DNA from: Kribbella catacumbae DSM 19601
GTDB lineage: Bacteria; Actinomycetota; Actinomycetes; Propionibacteriales; Kribbellaceae
Reading direction: 5' to 3'
NCBI RefSeq assembly: GCF_000372465.1
Contig: NZ_AQUZ01000039.1
Location: forward strand, 1 to 64,000
DNA length: 64,000 nucleotides
Of the stretch, positions 8,697 to 19,600 are shown piece by piece (the stretch's first letter is position 1; every line of letters begins with the position of its first letter). Made by a program: the position numbers and the translations under genes. The notes below the pieces were generated by a model, which searched no databases, was not told the DNA's origin, and saw only the letters and a list, made by a program, of their open reading frames with translations.

Positions 8697-11510
8697 ATGA
8701 CTGTCAGCATCCCGACGTTTCGCCGCGGTGCAGGACGCGCGGGCCGGAAGAGATTCGCCGCCATCATCAGCATGGCGCTGGCGCTAGCAGTGGCGCTCGG
8801 CTGGTCAGTCACAAGAACAGCACAGGCCGACGAAGACCCAGACTGGAACCATTGCATAAGCTACGGCTGGTCGTCACCGAGCTTCTCTGCGGGTCCTGCA
8901 GATATCCAACTCGGAGGCAACGTCACCCTCCGGTGGAGTGTGAAGATCACCCCTGATTGTGTTGGGGTGTTGTCCGTCATGCTCGACGGCCGTCCGGTCA
9001 GTGCCCAAGGCTCACTGGTCGATCAGCCGCAGTCGACCAAGACCTACCGGCTGACTATTCAGAGGCCGGATGGCTTCGAGGCGAATTTGGGCAGTGCCAA
9101 TGTACGAGTCACGGTCCCCCGCAACGTCACGATTTCGAACAACAGCCAGCAGGCCTTGTTCCGGCAGGCGATCGCGACGCCGAAGACCGTCGTACGGATC
9201 CAGGATCACGTCGACCTCGACCTCAGCGGCTATGAATCCCTCGTCATCGCCGACGGGGTTCATATCCTCGGCGGCCGGACGTCCACCAATCCCGGACCGC
9301 GGCTGTTCACCACCACCTCACCGAAGATCCTGCTCGAGACCGACTTCTCCAACAACGCTGACAACATCAGGATCAGCGGTATCCGTCTGTACGGCGGTGA
9401 GATGGGCATCGTGAGCAAAGACACCCCCGGATCAACGGGGATCGTCATCTACTCCAGCATCAACGTCGAGATCGACAACAACGAGATCTACGGGTGGCAG
9501 GGCACTGGGGTCACGGTCCGCGATCCTCGCCAGCGCTTGAGTATGCAGAATGCGACCGCGGTACGGATCCACGACAACTACATCCATCACAATCGCCACA
9601 AACGACGCGAAGGCTACGGCGTCGTCACGTACGACGGCGCGTACACATTGATCGAGCGAAATGTCCTCGATTTCAACCGGCATGCCCTCGCGAGCGACGG
9701 CGAGAACGGCACCGGCTACCTTGCCTACCGCAACCTAGTCCTGCCTGGTGGTGGTGAGAACACCTGGCTGACCGATACCCACATGTTCGATGTCCACGGC
9801 ACCGAGTCCTGTGGCGGCAAGTCTCAGTACTGCGGCCCAGCCGGCGAGTACTTCGACTTCCGCTACAACACGATCGCCTACAACGACGGTACGTCGATCA
9901 AGGTGCGCGGCAAGCCGGCCGTGCGAGCCGATGCAAGCTGGAACGTCTTCTCGCTCAGCCGCGATTGGGAAGGCCCAACGCCGCTGATCGAGCCCGGCGC
10001 CTTCTACCAGACCGAGGGCAACAACCTGAACCGCTCGAACAACGATTTCGGGGTGAGCTTTCCTGAGCTCAGGCTTGGCGTCTCCTTGCCCGGCCTGTGC
10101 GACTTCGACGCCGATGGGAGAAAGGACAACTTCCTCGCGACCGGGGCCACGTGGTGGTACCGCAGCACCCAGGGCTGGTTCTACCTCAACACCTCCAGAA
10201 CGAAGCTGGCCGATCTCGACCTGTCCGACTTCAATCACGACGGCCGTTGCGACGTACGAACCAAAAGCGACGGCGTCATCTTCAGCGGCGGCCGGACCGC
10301 GCCACCAGCCCGCATCGACCTGCTCTGGAAGTCAACCGGTACCGCGCTGTCGCGGGTTTGGCAGGTCCGCAATGGCACGGTCCAACGCGACTATGTGTCC
10401 GGCAACTACAGCACTGGCTGGAACCTGGCCGGCAGCGCCGACTTCAACGCGGACGGCATTACGGACAGCGTGTTGCGCGGGCCGAACGGGGAAGTTGCAG
10501 TCCAGGCCGTCAATCACCTAGGCGAGCTGGTCCCCGACATCGGATCACTGCAGGACCTACGGGGAACCTTGCCGAAGACAACCACTCTCGCCGCGACCGG
10601 CGACCTCAACGGCGATGGCAGGGCCGATATCGTCTGGCGCCATCAGGACGGCCAGATCGAGCTCTGGCCCGCCGGCCAGAAGGACAACGCCGCAACAATC
10701 AATCAAGGCGACGACCCGACCATCATCGTCGGCGGCGCCTGGCGCATCAAAGGCGCAGGTGACTTCAACCTCGATGGTCGCTCCGACCTGCTCTGGGCCG
10801 ACGATGATGGCCGCCTGTCGATCTGGTACATGGACGGACACCACGTCTCCGCGACGTACGACCTGCCGCCACCGCAGACCCAGGACCCGTTCAAGTGGGT
10901 ATATCAAGGCGTAGGCGACTTCAACGCCGACGGCCGCTCCGACATACTGGTACGCCGCCCCGACAACGGAGCGCTCAAGATCATCTGGCTCCACGGCACT
11001 CATCCCAGCGCCTCCTACCCCAACTTCCAGAACAACCCCAGCCTGCTGGCCGGCATGGATTGGAAGGTGGTCGGCATCGCCGACGCCAACGCCGACGGCC
11101 GCTCAGACATCGTCTGGCACCATCAGGGCGGAAACGTAGCAATCTGGCTGATGAACGGCGGCAGCTACGCCGCGGACATCTACCCCACTTCTCCCGACCT
11201 CCCGCTGGGGACCGCTTACCAAATCGCCGCCGTCCGCCAGGTCTTCCAGTACGGGACAGGCGTCGTCCTACCCGACGTCCCCCCAGGCAACGTCACCGTC
11301 CCAAACGTCAAAGGCAGAACAGCCGCGCAAGCCCAAGCCGACCTCACCGCCGTCGGGCTCAAGGCCGGCACGATTAAGCCCGTTGTCGACAAGACCTGCA
11401 ACAGCATCGGCAAAATCACGACGCAAAGCCCAACCGCCTACACCCCCGCCCCCCGAGGCAGCACCATCAACCTGACAGTCGGCTCAAAGCCGACAACCCC
11501 ATGCCCTTAG
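8697..11510 (+). CDS. Secreted beta-helix / FG-GAP repeat / PASTA protein
   Basis: A 937-aa exported protein whose start is preceded by GGGGAG. A signal peptide covers about residues 1-42 (basic start, then 'IISMALALAVALGWSV'). Residues about 140-440 look like a pectate-lyase-type right-handed beta-helix (VEIDNNEIYGWQGTGVTV; VRIHDNYIHHNRHKR; YTLIERNVLDFNRHALAS), with the 'LVIADGVHILGGR' segment seen at the start of such folds. Residues about 460-850 hold at least six FG-GAP/VCBS repeats with the Ca-loop pattern D-x-N-x-D-G-R-x-D (DFNLDGRSDLLW; DANADGRSDIVW). The last 70 residues form one PASTA domain (VTVPNVKGRTAAQAQADL), which binds peptidoglycan or beta-lactam-like ligands in other proteins. 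A wall-attached polysaccharide-binding or polysaccharide-cleaving role is inferred; the catalytic residues are not verified. Confidence 0.85.
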   Translation: MTVSIPTFRRGAGRAGRKRFAAIISMALALAVALGWSVTRTAQADEDPDWNHCISYGWSSPSFSAGPADIQLGGNVTLRWSVKITPDCVGVLSVMLDGRPVSAQGSLVDQPQSTKTYRLTIQRPDGFEANLGSANVRVTVPRNVTISNNSQQALFRQAIATPKTVVRIQDHVDLDLSGYESLVIADGVHILGGRTSTNPGPRLFTTTSPKILLETDFSNNADNIRISGIRLYGGEMGIVSKDTPGSTGIVIYSSINVEIDNNEIYGWQGTGVTVRDPRQRLSMQNATAVRIHDNYIHHNRHKRREGYGVVTYDGAYTLIERNVLDFNRHALASDGENGTGYLAYRNLVLPGGGENTWLTDTHMFDVHGTESCGGKSQYCGPAGEYFDFRYNTIAYNDGTSIKVRGKPAVRADASWNVFSLSRDWEGPTPLIEPGAFYQTEGNNLNRSNNDFGVSFPELRLGVSLPGLCDFDADGRKDNFLATGATWWYRSTQGWFYLNTSRTKLADLDLSDFNHDGRCDVRTKSDGVIFSGGRTAPPARIDLLWKSTGTALSRVWQVRNGTVQRDYVSGNYSTGWNLAGSADFNADGITDSVLRGPNGEVAVQAVNHLGELVPDIGSLQDLRGTLPKTTTLAATGDLNGDGRADIVWRHQDGQIELWPAGQKDNAATINQGDDPTIIVGGAWRIKGAGDFNLDGRSDLLWADDDGRLSIWYMDGHHVSATYDLPPPQTQDPFKWVYQGVGDFNADGRSDILVRRPDNGALKIIWLHGTHPSASYPNFQNNPSLLAGMDWKVVGIADANADGRSDIVWHHQGGNVAIWLMNGGSYAADIYPTSPDLPLGTAYQIAAVRQVFQYGTGVVLPDVPPGNVTVPNVKGRTAAQAQADLTAVGLKAGTIKPVVDKTCNSIGKITTQSPTAYTPAPRGSTINLTVGSKPTTPCP

Positions 11511-11587
11511 TAGGCCAGAACAGCCCCCGCTTCTCGCTCCGGAAGGAGAATGACCGAACTCCATGTCACGCCGATCTGGATGACGAG

Positions 11588-12034
11588 CTAGGGCTCGAGT
11601 GGGCTGTAGCGCTGCCGGCTACGGCACTTGCCGGCTTCACAATGCCCACTGCTCAGCCAGCAGCGCTGACACCGAAGGTTCTGGTCATCGGCGTTGACAG
11701 AGTCAACTGGGCGCCAAGGTTGTCGAGGCGAACGCCCCGACTCTCGGCAACCTTGCCCTGAGCACATTCGCGGAGAGCCCCTTTCCGTACTGCGGTGACG
11801 TCTCCACCTCCAAGAGCGGCCCCGGCTGGTCCAGCATCGCGTCCGGTGCCTGGCCAGACAAGCATGGTATGAAGGACAACAGCTTCAGCGGCAATAGGAT
11901 CTGCGAACACGCTTTTCAGACGCCTTCGACGCCCTGGCCGCCCACTTGAACCCGCGGTCCTATGAGAGCGTCATCGGTCCACTGTCCTCGGATGGACACA
12001 CCGGCCCCCAGCCGGATGGACTGGCAATCCCCTG
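11588..12034 (+). pseudogene. Decayed alkaline phosphatase / type I phosphodiesterase fragment
   Basis: Three successive frames give a coherent product. One frame carries a signal-like Ala-rich stretch and 'TPKVLVIGVDRVNW'. The next gives 'APTLGNLALSTFAESPFPYC', then 'SKSGPGWSSIASGAWPDKHG'. The third gives 'FDALAAHLNPRSYESVIGPL'. The pattern of an Asp after VLVIGVD and the nucleophile region near GPGWSSIASG-W-P-KHG is that of secreted phosphatases/nucleotide pyrophosphatases. At least two frameshifts and loss of the C-terminal half show that it is dead. It lies just before transposon debris, which probably replaced its 3' part. Confidence 0.75.
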
Positions 12035-12118
12035 AAACCGTAGAGACCTGAGTCTTGTTGTTTCGGTTTGTGGGCCGGCGTCCCGCTTGCTGCGTGAGGA
12101 ACTCGCCCGGAGTCGGGG

Positions 12119-13196
12119 TCAGGGCTGGGCGGAGGCCTCCCGAGGGCTTGGCCTTGACGTCGACGAGGACGAGGTCAGACTCGGTGTGCGGGAGCCGGTC
12201 GTTCCTGCTGCCTGGTCGTGTTGCGGCTCGTGGCCCGTGGGGAGGGTGAGTTCGTAGGTGATCGGGTAGCGCATCCCGATCACGGACTGGCGCCGGTCGT
12301 GGTTGTATTCCTCGATCCATGCGGCGACCCGGGCGCGGGCCTGGGCGAAGACGACCCGGCGATCGTGGGCTTGCCGCCGCGGACCGCGACCGCCATCACC
12401 AGCGCGTCGTAGGCGAGGCCAGCATCGTGATGCTCCCGACCGCGAACCCGACGATGCGCCGCGAACCCATGTCCAGCACGCTGTCCAGCTAGAGCTTGCC
12501 CTCATCGGTGTTAATCTCGGTGCCGTCGCCATACCACTTGCGGTTCAGCCGGTCGGTGGCGAAGTCACGCCGGATCAGGTCCCGTGCCCGCCACTTGCCT
12601 CGCCCTTGGCTGGTGGTCTGCTTGCGGCGCCGCTTGCGCCGGGCCTGCAGACCGAGCTCCCGCATGAGTTCGGCGACGGTGTTCTCACTGACCCGCCATC
12701 CCTCGTCGCGCAAGTCGGCGGCGATCCGCGGCGACTCGTAGGTCCCGTGATGCTTGGCGAACCGCCGCCCGATCGCCACCTTCAACTGCTCCCGCGGCGC
12801 GTGCCGGGGCGAGGCGTCGCCGTGGCGCCACTTGTAGAACCACGCCCGGCACACCACCGCGTGAGGCACCCGATGCTAAACCCTCTGGGTAGCGATGAAG
12901 GCGCCATGGCTACCGGCCCATCGCATCCTCGACCCAGAGGGCCACCGAGCGCTTGAGCACAGCGCGCTCCATCGCCAGCTCCGCGTTCTCCCGCCGCAAC
13001 CTGGCCAGCTCGGCGCGCTCGTCCTCACTCAACTGCCCGTCACCACCATGGGCCCGCCGGTCCCCGGCCACCCAGTTCGCCAGCGTGCCCGAATTGATGC
13101 CCAACTCCCGGGCGACCTGCGCGACTGGCCTGCCGGACGATCCGGACCGCGCCCTGCCTGAACTCCCTGATCAAACTTCCGTCGTGCCTTACCCAT
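12119..13196 (-). pseudogene. Decayed IS3-family transposase (orfA and orfB remnants)
   Basis: OrfA remains from an ATG at 13196 (GKARRKFDQ, a frameshifted stretch, then 'ARELGINSGTLANWV' and the leucine-zipper-like 'RLRRENAELAMERAVLKRSV'). OrfB follows in another frame ('MPHAVVCRAWFYKWRHGDAS', 'LMRELGLQARRKRRRKQTTS', 'RDFATDRLNRKWYGDGTEI'). It meets an in-frame TAG at 12489-12491 and then resumes ('SRRIVGFAVGSHHDAGLAYD', 'AAWIEEYNHDRRQSVIGMR'). The stretch holding the second catalytic Asp and the Glu of the DDE triad is deleted. The element is inactive. The terminal inverted repeats were not resolved, so the 12119 border is approximate. Confidence 0.85.
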
Positions 13197-13232
13197 CGCC
13201 CTCACCTCAAAGGAGATGTCTCCACGCTACGA

Positions 13233-13360
13233 GGAGAAGCCCACCTGCACGCGACATGACGACTATGTGGGCCACCATCGACCGAACCCGCCCACCGGAT
13301 ATCGAACTCGGCCCCTTCACCCGATGGCCAGCATCGCCACCTGGCTCGACAGCCTCTGAA
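13233..13360 (+). pseudogene. C-terminal remnant of a RitC-type tyrosine recombinase
   Basis: Reading across frameshifts gives LHA, then 'MTTMWATIDRTRPPDIELGP', then SIATWLDSL and stop. This matches the last 45 residues of the recombinases encoded at 35660-36649 (AAIDRTRPPD ... ILAWLTSL) and 36961-37950 (YLHADMTHKQQAIDR). It is a footprint of an earlier RIT-like element at this locus. Confidence 0.7.
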
Positions 13361-13361
13361 T

Positions 13362-13616
13362 ATGCCAAACATGATGCCCATCAGGCAAGGGCAGACCGAG
13401 TGCAGGACGGCACAATCCGAAGGTCACGGCATAACCGATCTACCGCACAAACGCGAATCCATGGGCGCCCACCTCACAATCGTCTTCGCAGCACTGACCA
13501 TCACCAGGTTCATCGAGGATGAACCGGCTGACCGATCAAAGAAATTCGTCACCGCCGAGGACCTGCTCCCGACCGATCTACGAGGCGGCCTCACCCCGAT
13601 CACCTGCCCGCAGTGA
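13362..13616 (+). pseudogene. IS1634-like transposase C-terminal remnant
   Basis: The reading frame contains 'HKRESMGAHLTIVFAALTIT', then RFIED, SKKFVT and AEDLLPTDLR. This resembles the end of IS1634-family (IS4 superfamily) transposases, where a His-Lys-Arg-Glu-Ser-x-x-AHL motif precedes a hydrophobic helix and a Lys-Lys-Phe-Val segment. Part of the helix region is deleted. Its stop lies 14 bases beyond the stop codon of rhs1, so the two genes overlap tail to tail. Confidence 0.6.
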
Positions 13617-16600
13617 GCACTTGATTGATTAGACTCAATCTATCGAGATCTTCGGCAGGTAGTGTATCCCACCTACTGAGATATTCATTGACCGTCTGAA
13701 AACTGAAGGCATGGCGATGCGGATCAGGATGATACAGCGGATTAGGACTGCCACTCCGGCTAATAGGATTGAGATACTGCCCCGACTGCTTAGCGTGATT
13801 GGACCAATGGTAAAACCATTCTGGGACTCTGTTGCTCAACGTAGACGGAGTTCGAGGGATTGTCAGTCCTTGGGCGGGTGGCCAAGTGACGCTCTCACCA
13901 AATGATGCTGCCTGGCGATAAGGATAGCCTCCCTGACTGCTGATTCTAACCCCAATCGTTGTGTGCGCTCCCGGAGCTCGTGGATCTGGTACCGGAATAA
14001 GAATTCCATTGTGTTCCGCGACGTTTAGCGGCAGCGGTTCTCCAGTGCGTATGTCACGAGGAACATAGTGACTCTGACCAAGCCCCGGTGGGTTGAGGAT
14101 GTACGGCCGTGACGCCGGCGAGATGACACCGCTATCCAGGCCCACCTCAGCGAGATCTATGACGCGCTCGCTATTCAGACCGCCCGCTCGCGCCCCGCTC
14201 ACCGCAGCCGCTGCGGTTTCGATGCGTGCTGTTTCGCGTTGCGCGGCCCAACTGCGGGCCACGTTGTAGCCGCCCTTGGCGAGGCTCAGTGCGGCTCCGG
14301 CGATCGGGACTACCGCTCCGGCTACGCGACCCGCGTCGTATTCAACGGATTGAGTGTCGATCCCGGCCTTCTCCGCACCGTATTGCCAGTAATCGTACGA
14401 TGTCACGAGTGTCTCGCCTTGTCGCCTCAGCCGGTTGACCCGATCCTTGTAGGTCGGATCCATTTCATTAACCATCTCGAGGGTGCCTGCAATTAGCGTT
14501 TCGCCTGCGCCGGCGAGGGCTCGGACGGTAGCCACGCCAGCAGCTCCCAAAATTCCCCGTTTACCATACCCCCCACGCGCAAAGGGCGTGCCCACATCCG
14601 ACTCGCGCCGATAGGCCTGGGCGCCCTTATCCCAGACTACGCTTACTTCAATTTCATCATCATCCCAGGCTAACCCGCCTCCCGGGCCACCAGCAGCCCA
14701 GAATAGGATGCTTTCTACCTGTATGCGCACACTTTCTACCCGCATGCGCACACTTTCCTGGATTGCGAGTTCTGCGGCTTGGCGATTGAGGTCCTCTAGC
14801 CAGGCGGTATCGCCGATCAATATGGCTATTTCGGTATCGCTGTGATTCATGATAAAGCGATCCTTCGAGTCCAAGAGACCAACGCGAAGCTTGGCCAGCT
14901 CGGGCGCACGAATCGTTGCGACCTCATAATTCAACTCCGGCTGGAAGAAGTTTGTCCAATAGGTTTTGCCTTCAATGCGATTTTCCCATGCGCGGTATGG
15001 ACCAGCAAGGAACTCCCTGACAATCTGGACCGTATAGCGATCCAGAAGCAGGTATTCCTCTTCGGGGCCGATTTGGGTAAGCCCGAGCAGTTGGCCGACG
15101 TAGCCGATCAAGGATCCAGTGTCGCGACCAGACATCTCCAGCAGAACCTCACGGCGGATTCTGCGAGCTTCACCGCCCGGCGTCCCCGCCATGACGTCGG
15201 CGGATCCCTTCGATCCGCCGATGAACTGAACTGCGCTTGGGTCCAATCCGTATGAGGCAGCGACGTTATCCTTGAATGATCCTGGCAACGCCGGTCGCCG
15301 TAGCTGAGCTCGCTTGTTGGCTGCCGGCTTGAGGGCGGCGCCGACTGCCACTTCGGTGAATGCGCCGAGGGCCTGGCCGAGGATGTTCTTCCAGTCTCGG
15401 GAGCGGTCGTTGAAGAGCCAGCCGGAGTGGGGATTGACGGCGCTGCCGACGAGGTTCGTCGCCTCGGCGATCGCCGGGGCGTAGGTCCCTTGGGGCCGTC
15501 CCAGGGCGGCGTCGGTGTGGTGTCCTAGGGCGGTGCCTGCGAGGGCGAGGCCGAGGCCGATCGCTGGGTTGGTGGATGGCATCGGCATCCCGGTGAGGCG
15601 GTCGACGACGTTGCTGGTGATCCATTTGGTGTATGTCTGCATTAGCCGAGAGCTGAGGTCGGTACCTCGCGGCAACTTGGTGATGGGGTCGATGGTCATA
15701 TGGCCGATCATCATGCCGCCGACGAGGCCGCCGACACCTGCCGCGATGAGGCTCCTGTAGCTGAACTTGTCCTGCAACCCGAATTCCATGCCGACCCACT
15801 GGCCGGCGGCGTTGCCGACTGCTGCGGCGATACCAGCGCTGATGCCTACCCCGACCGCGCCGGCTGCGAAGCCACTGCTGAAGGCGCCCAGCGCGGCGGT
15901 GGCCAGGCCGGCGGTGGCGTAGGTGACGATGACGACTACCGCGATGATCGCGGCGGTGCCGAGGACGACGGTGAGCCAGCCCTTGGGCGGGGGTGGCGGT
16001 GGTGGGGCGAAACTGGGTTGGGGGGTCTGGTCGCCGATGACATCAGCGAGGCTGTAGGGGAGGAACGTGGTGGCGTGGTTGTGGAAGTTGGCGACGACGT
16101 TGGGGATGCGATAGGTCTTGCCGCGTTCGGTGATCGGGAGTTCGTCGGCGGGTCCGAAGGCGAGTGAATTGGCCTCGGCGATCAGGTACCAGAGGGCGGT
16201 GTCGCCGAAGACCAACTGCGCGATCGTGGTGAGGGTGTCGCCGTCCTTGACGACATAGCTGTCCGGGCTGGAGCCCGGGTAGGCGGCGCTGATGGGTGTG
16301 AAGCCGTTGCTGTACTGCGTCGTTTTCGCCAGTGAGCCGCTGCCGATGACCGCAACATGCCGGCCCCGTGCGTAGTACACGTCCTGAAGGCCTGAGGATT
16401 GCGGTGGGAACGAGTCGGTGCGGGTCAACTCCGACTTGCTGAGGACGAGGTCGTCGATGTCGTAGGCGAAGGTGCTGCTCCGGAACTGGTGGAGGCCCAG
16501 TCCGACAGTCTGGTTCAAGAGCCGGCCGCTGGGATCGTAAGTATTCTCCGTTTTTCCCGCGCCCATCAACGGAAGCGTCGTGCTGACGAAGATGGCGTCG

Positions 16601-19600
16601 ACCTTGCTGCCGCTGAACTCCGAACTGTAGAAGTAGGTGTAGGTATTGGTATATGCCGGTGTGGCGTCCGTTCCAGCGCCAACCTGTTTGTAGGTGTAGC
16701 TCTTCAGCCTCTCGGCAGGCTGAATGTTGTTGTTGTACTTGGGGTCGACCTCGGAGCTCCTGCCGGGATTGACGTGGTCGACAGTTCTCTGAAATTCCAG
16801 CTGCCCGTCCGGACGGTATGTCGAAGTTGTCGTGGTCTTGGCGGCACCTGTGTCGGGGGCGAACGCGTCGACTTGGAGCAGGCCGCCTCTGCGGTCGTAA
16901 ACCCGGGTCTCGACGAGTCTCTCGGGTCCGCTGTCGGCCGGTCTGGGCTCCACAGCCTGACCCGCGGTGATGTCTCGCCTGATCGGGTTCCGGTGTGTCG
17001 ATGACAGATGGTTCAGGCGATCGTAACCGTAGCGTTCGAGCGAGAACTCGAGCCAATGCCAGTCGACTTGTGGCCGACCCTCGCCGTCGATGATCTCCGT
17101 GTGCTTGCCGCCGGCGAAGCTGTGCGCGGTCGCACGGCGGCCGAGCTGGTCGTACGTGACCACGGTACCCAGGCCCTGCTTGACCTCGCCGTTCTCCAGG
17201 CGCCCGTCGACGATGGCCATCCGGCCTTCAGCGTCGTAGGTGTACCACTTGTCGCTCTTGTCGCTCTGGTCGCTCTTGACGAAGCCTTCGATGCGGCGGC
17301 GGTTGCCGAGCTCGTCGTACCAGAACGTCAGGCTCAGCGGCTGCCTCTTCTGATTCTCCTCCTGCGGCGCCCGGACCGTAACCATCCGGCCGTGCGCGTC
17401 ATAGGTTGTGTACGTCGTCCGGGTGGTCTCCTCAATCGGTACGGTCTCGATGCTCCCCTCATCCCCTTCGGGCCAGCGGATCTCGTACTCACCGGCTCGA
17501 CGGAACTCCTCCCGGGCCAGCTGACCGCGTTCTGTGTAGTCGTAGAAACTGCGGTCGTCGTTCTGCCAGTAGTCCGCCTCACCAGCACTCCCCTTGATCC
17601 CCCTGGTCAGCACCTCGCGGACATGCCTCACCAGACCGTTCTCATGGTAGGCGTAGGACTTGGACCCCAACGGGTGTGTCTCGGACTCGAGCTGTCCGAA
17701 GTCGTTGTAAAGGTAGGTGGTCAGCCGACCCCCCTCCGTGCTGGTCGCCAACTGACCGAAGGTGTACTCGGCTGCGCTGTGGGTCCATATCTGGTGCTCC
17801 CCGCCGCTGTCGATGTCGCGGACCTTGTTGCCGTGAACGTCGTAGTCGCACTGGGTGCTACTCGCGGAGGGTCTCCTCTGCTCGCGGGCGAAGCTCCGCT
17901 CGTCGAACTCGGTGAACGACAAGTACAAGGGTTTCAAGTCCTCGACCTTGTCCCCGCTCTTAAATCGTCGATTCGCCTGGTCATACTCGTACTGATTAAT
18001 GAGGTGTACCACTGGCGGTGCAGTGAGGCTGGGCCGGCGCAGCACACTGTGGGTCAGAACGTTGCCGTTCTTGTCGAACGTATCTACGAGCACCGTGCCG
18101 AGCGCATCGCGCTCACCGAGCCGGTTGCCATGGCCGTCGTAGACATATTGGGTGGTGACGCCCGTGCCATCGGTCTCGGCCACCAGCTGACCGGCCGGGT
18201 TGTACTCGCGGCTACGGCGCCGCAGGACCGTGGCTTCATCCGTCGGTGTGCCGTGCACATCGGACAGGTCAATCTCCTGAACCACCCGGCCCAGCAGGTC
18301 ATGACGCAACTCGTGACGCGGGATCGCCTGGTACTCCGAGCCGTTCGCCCGGACCGCCGTGACCACCGGTAGCACCTCGGTGGCAACCTGGTTCTCGGCG
18401 TTGCATCGATACCTGGACACGGCAGCGTTGCCGAGCAGGGCCCCAGTGTCGTTTCGGACCGAGCGGCCTTCGCTGCGGAAGCCGACGTTGCCCCACCGGT
18501 CGTAGTCCTGCTCGACGATCGGCGTAGTCACGATACGTGCGCTGCCGGTGTGAGAAGTGAACACCGGCAGCCGCTGGATGCGGGCCTTGCCGAGCGGGTC
18601 GTATCCGGTCTCGGTAATGCGGGTGGCCGGGCCCAGGTTCCCGGACTTACCGCGCTGCTCCTGCCGGGTCACCTGTCCTGCGAGATTGTAGAAGAGCACC
18701 GTAACGCCATCTGATGCCTGCCTCCGCTCCAGATTGCCGGCGTTGTCGTACTTGTAGGAGGCCAGTTTCGCCTGGCTGAGGAACTGCACCCAGGGGACCG
18801 TCGCAGGGCCCCAGACCCTGCGTTCCTCGAAGACCTCGCCGAACGCGTTGAACATGCTGCGCACGCCGCTTTGCTTCATCCCTCGGTCCTCGAAGAAGTC
18901 CACATCCTTGAACGCATCCAGGGTCGCGATCTGGCGTCCGGCGGCGTCGTATTCGTAACGTCGTTCGATCGGGTGGGCGTGCTCCCCCGTCCCAGGGAAC
19001 GTAACGCTCGTGGGTACCGTTTCCCTGTCGATCCGGCCGGCGTGGTCGTGGCGCCGCAACGTCTCGTTGCCCCTCGCGTCGACGGTCCGGAACTGATTCC
19101 CCGCGGCGTCATACTCGTGCTGAACGACCAGCGTTCCGCCAGCCGCGCTGATTGGACCAGATCCCACCACACGCGTTTGACGGGTCACGTTGCCGAAGGC
19201 GTCCAGGGTGAGCGAAACCGTCGGTGTCGAGGTCACAAAGGGCACGATCGGCCCTTGGACCACGAACGGATCGACCTGACCGGCCTGCGCCGTCTTGCGG
19301 GTCGGCTCGGTGGTCTGGGTCAGCTGTCCCAGCGCGTTGTAGGCGAAGCTCGTCACGCCACCCAGCGCGTCCGTCTGGGTCAGAACGTGTCCGGCCCCGT
19401 CGTAGCCGAACGTCTGGAGATCGGTCGACACATCGCGCCCGTTGGCCACATCGACGTAGGCGCTTCCGTTCCAGTGGGTGTACCGCGCGCCCAGTCGCCG
19501 GACCTTCTGCCGCCGGTTCAGTACATCGTAGGCAAAGGCGGTGATGCGGTCGTCGTCAGAGTTGCCGACACCGGGCGGGTTGAGGTTGCTGTCACTGCCC

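Noticed and set aside
11478..11494. GTCGGCT-CAA-AGCCGAC as a terminator of the 937-aa gene.
   Set aside because: It lies within the coding sequence with a seven-pair stem and no T-run; it may be incidental.
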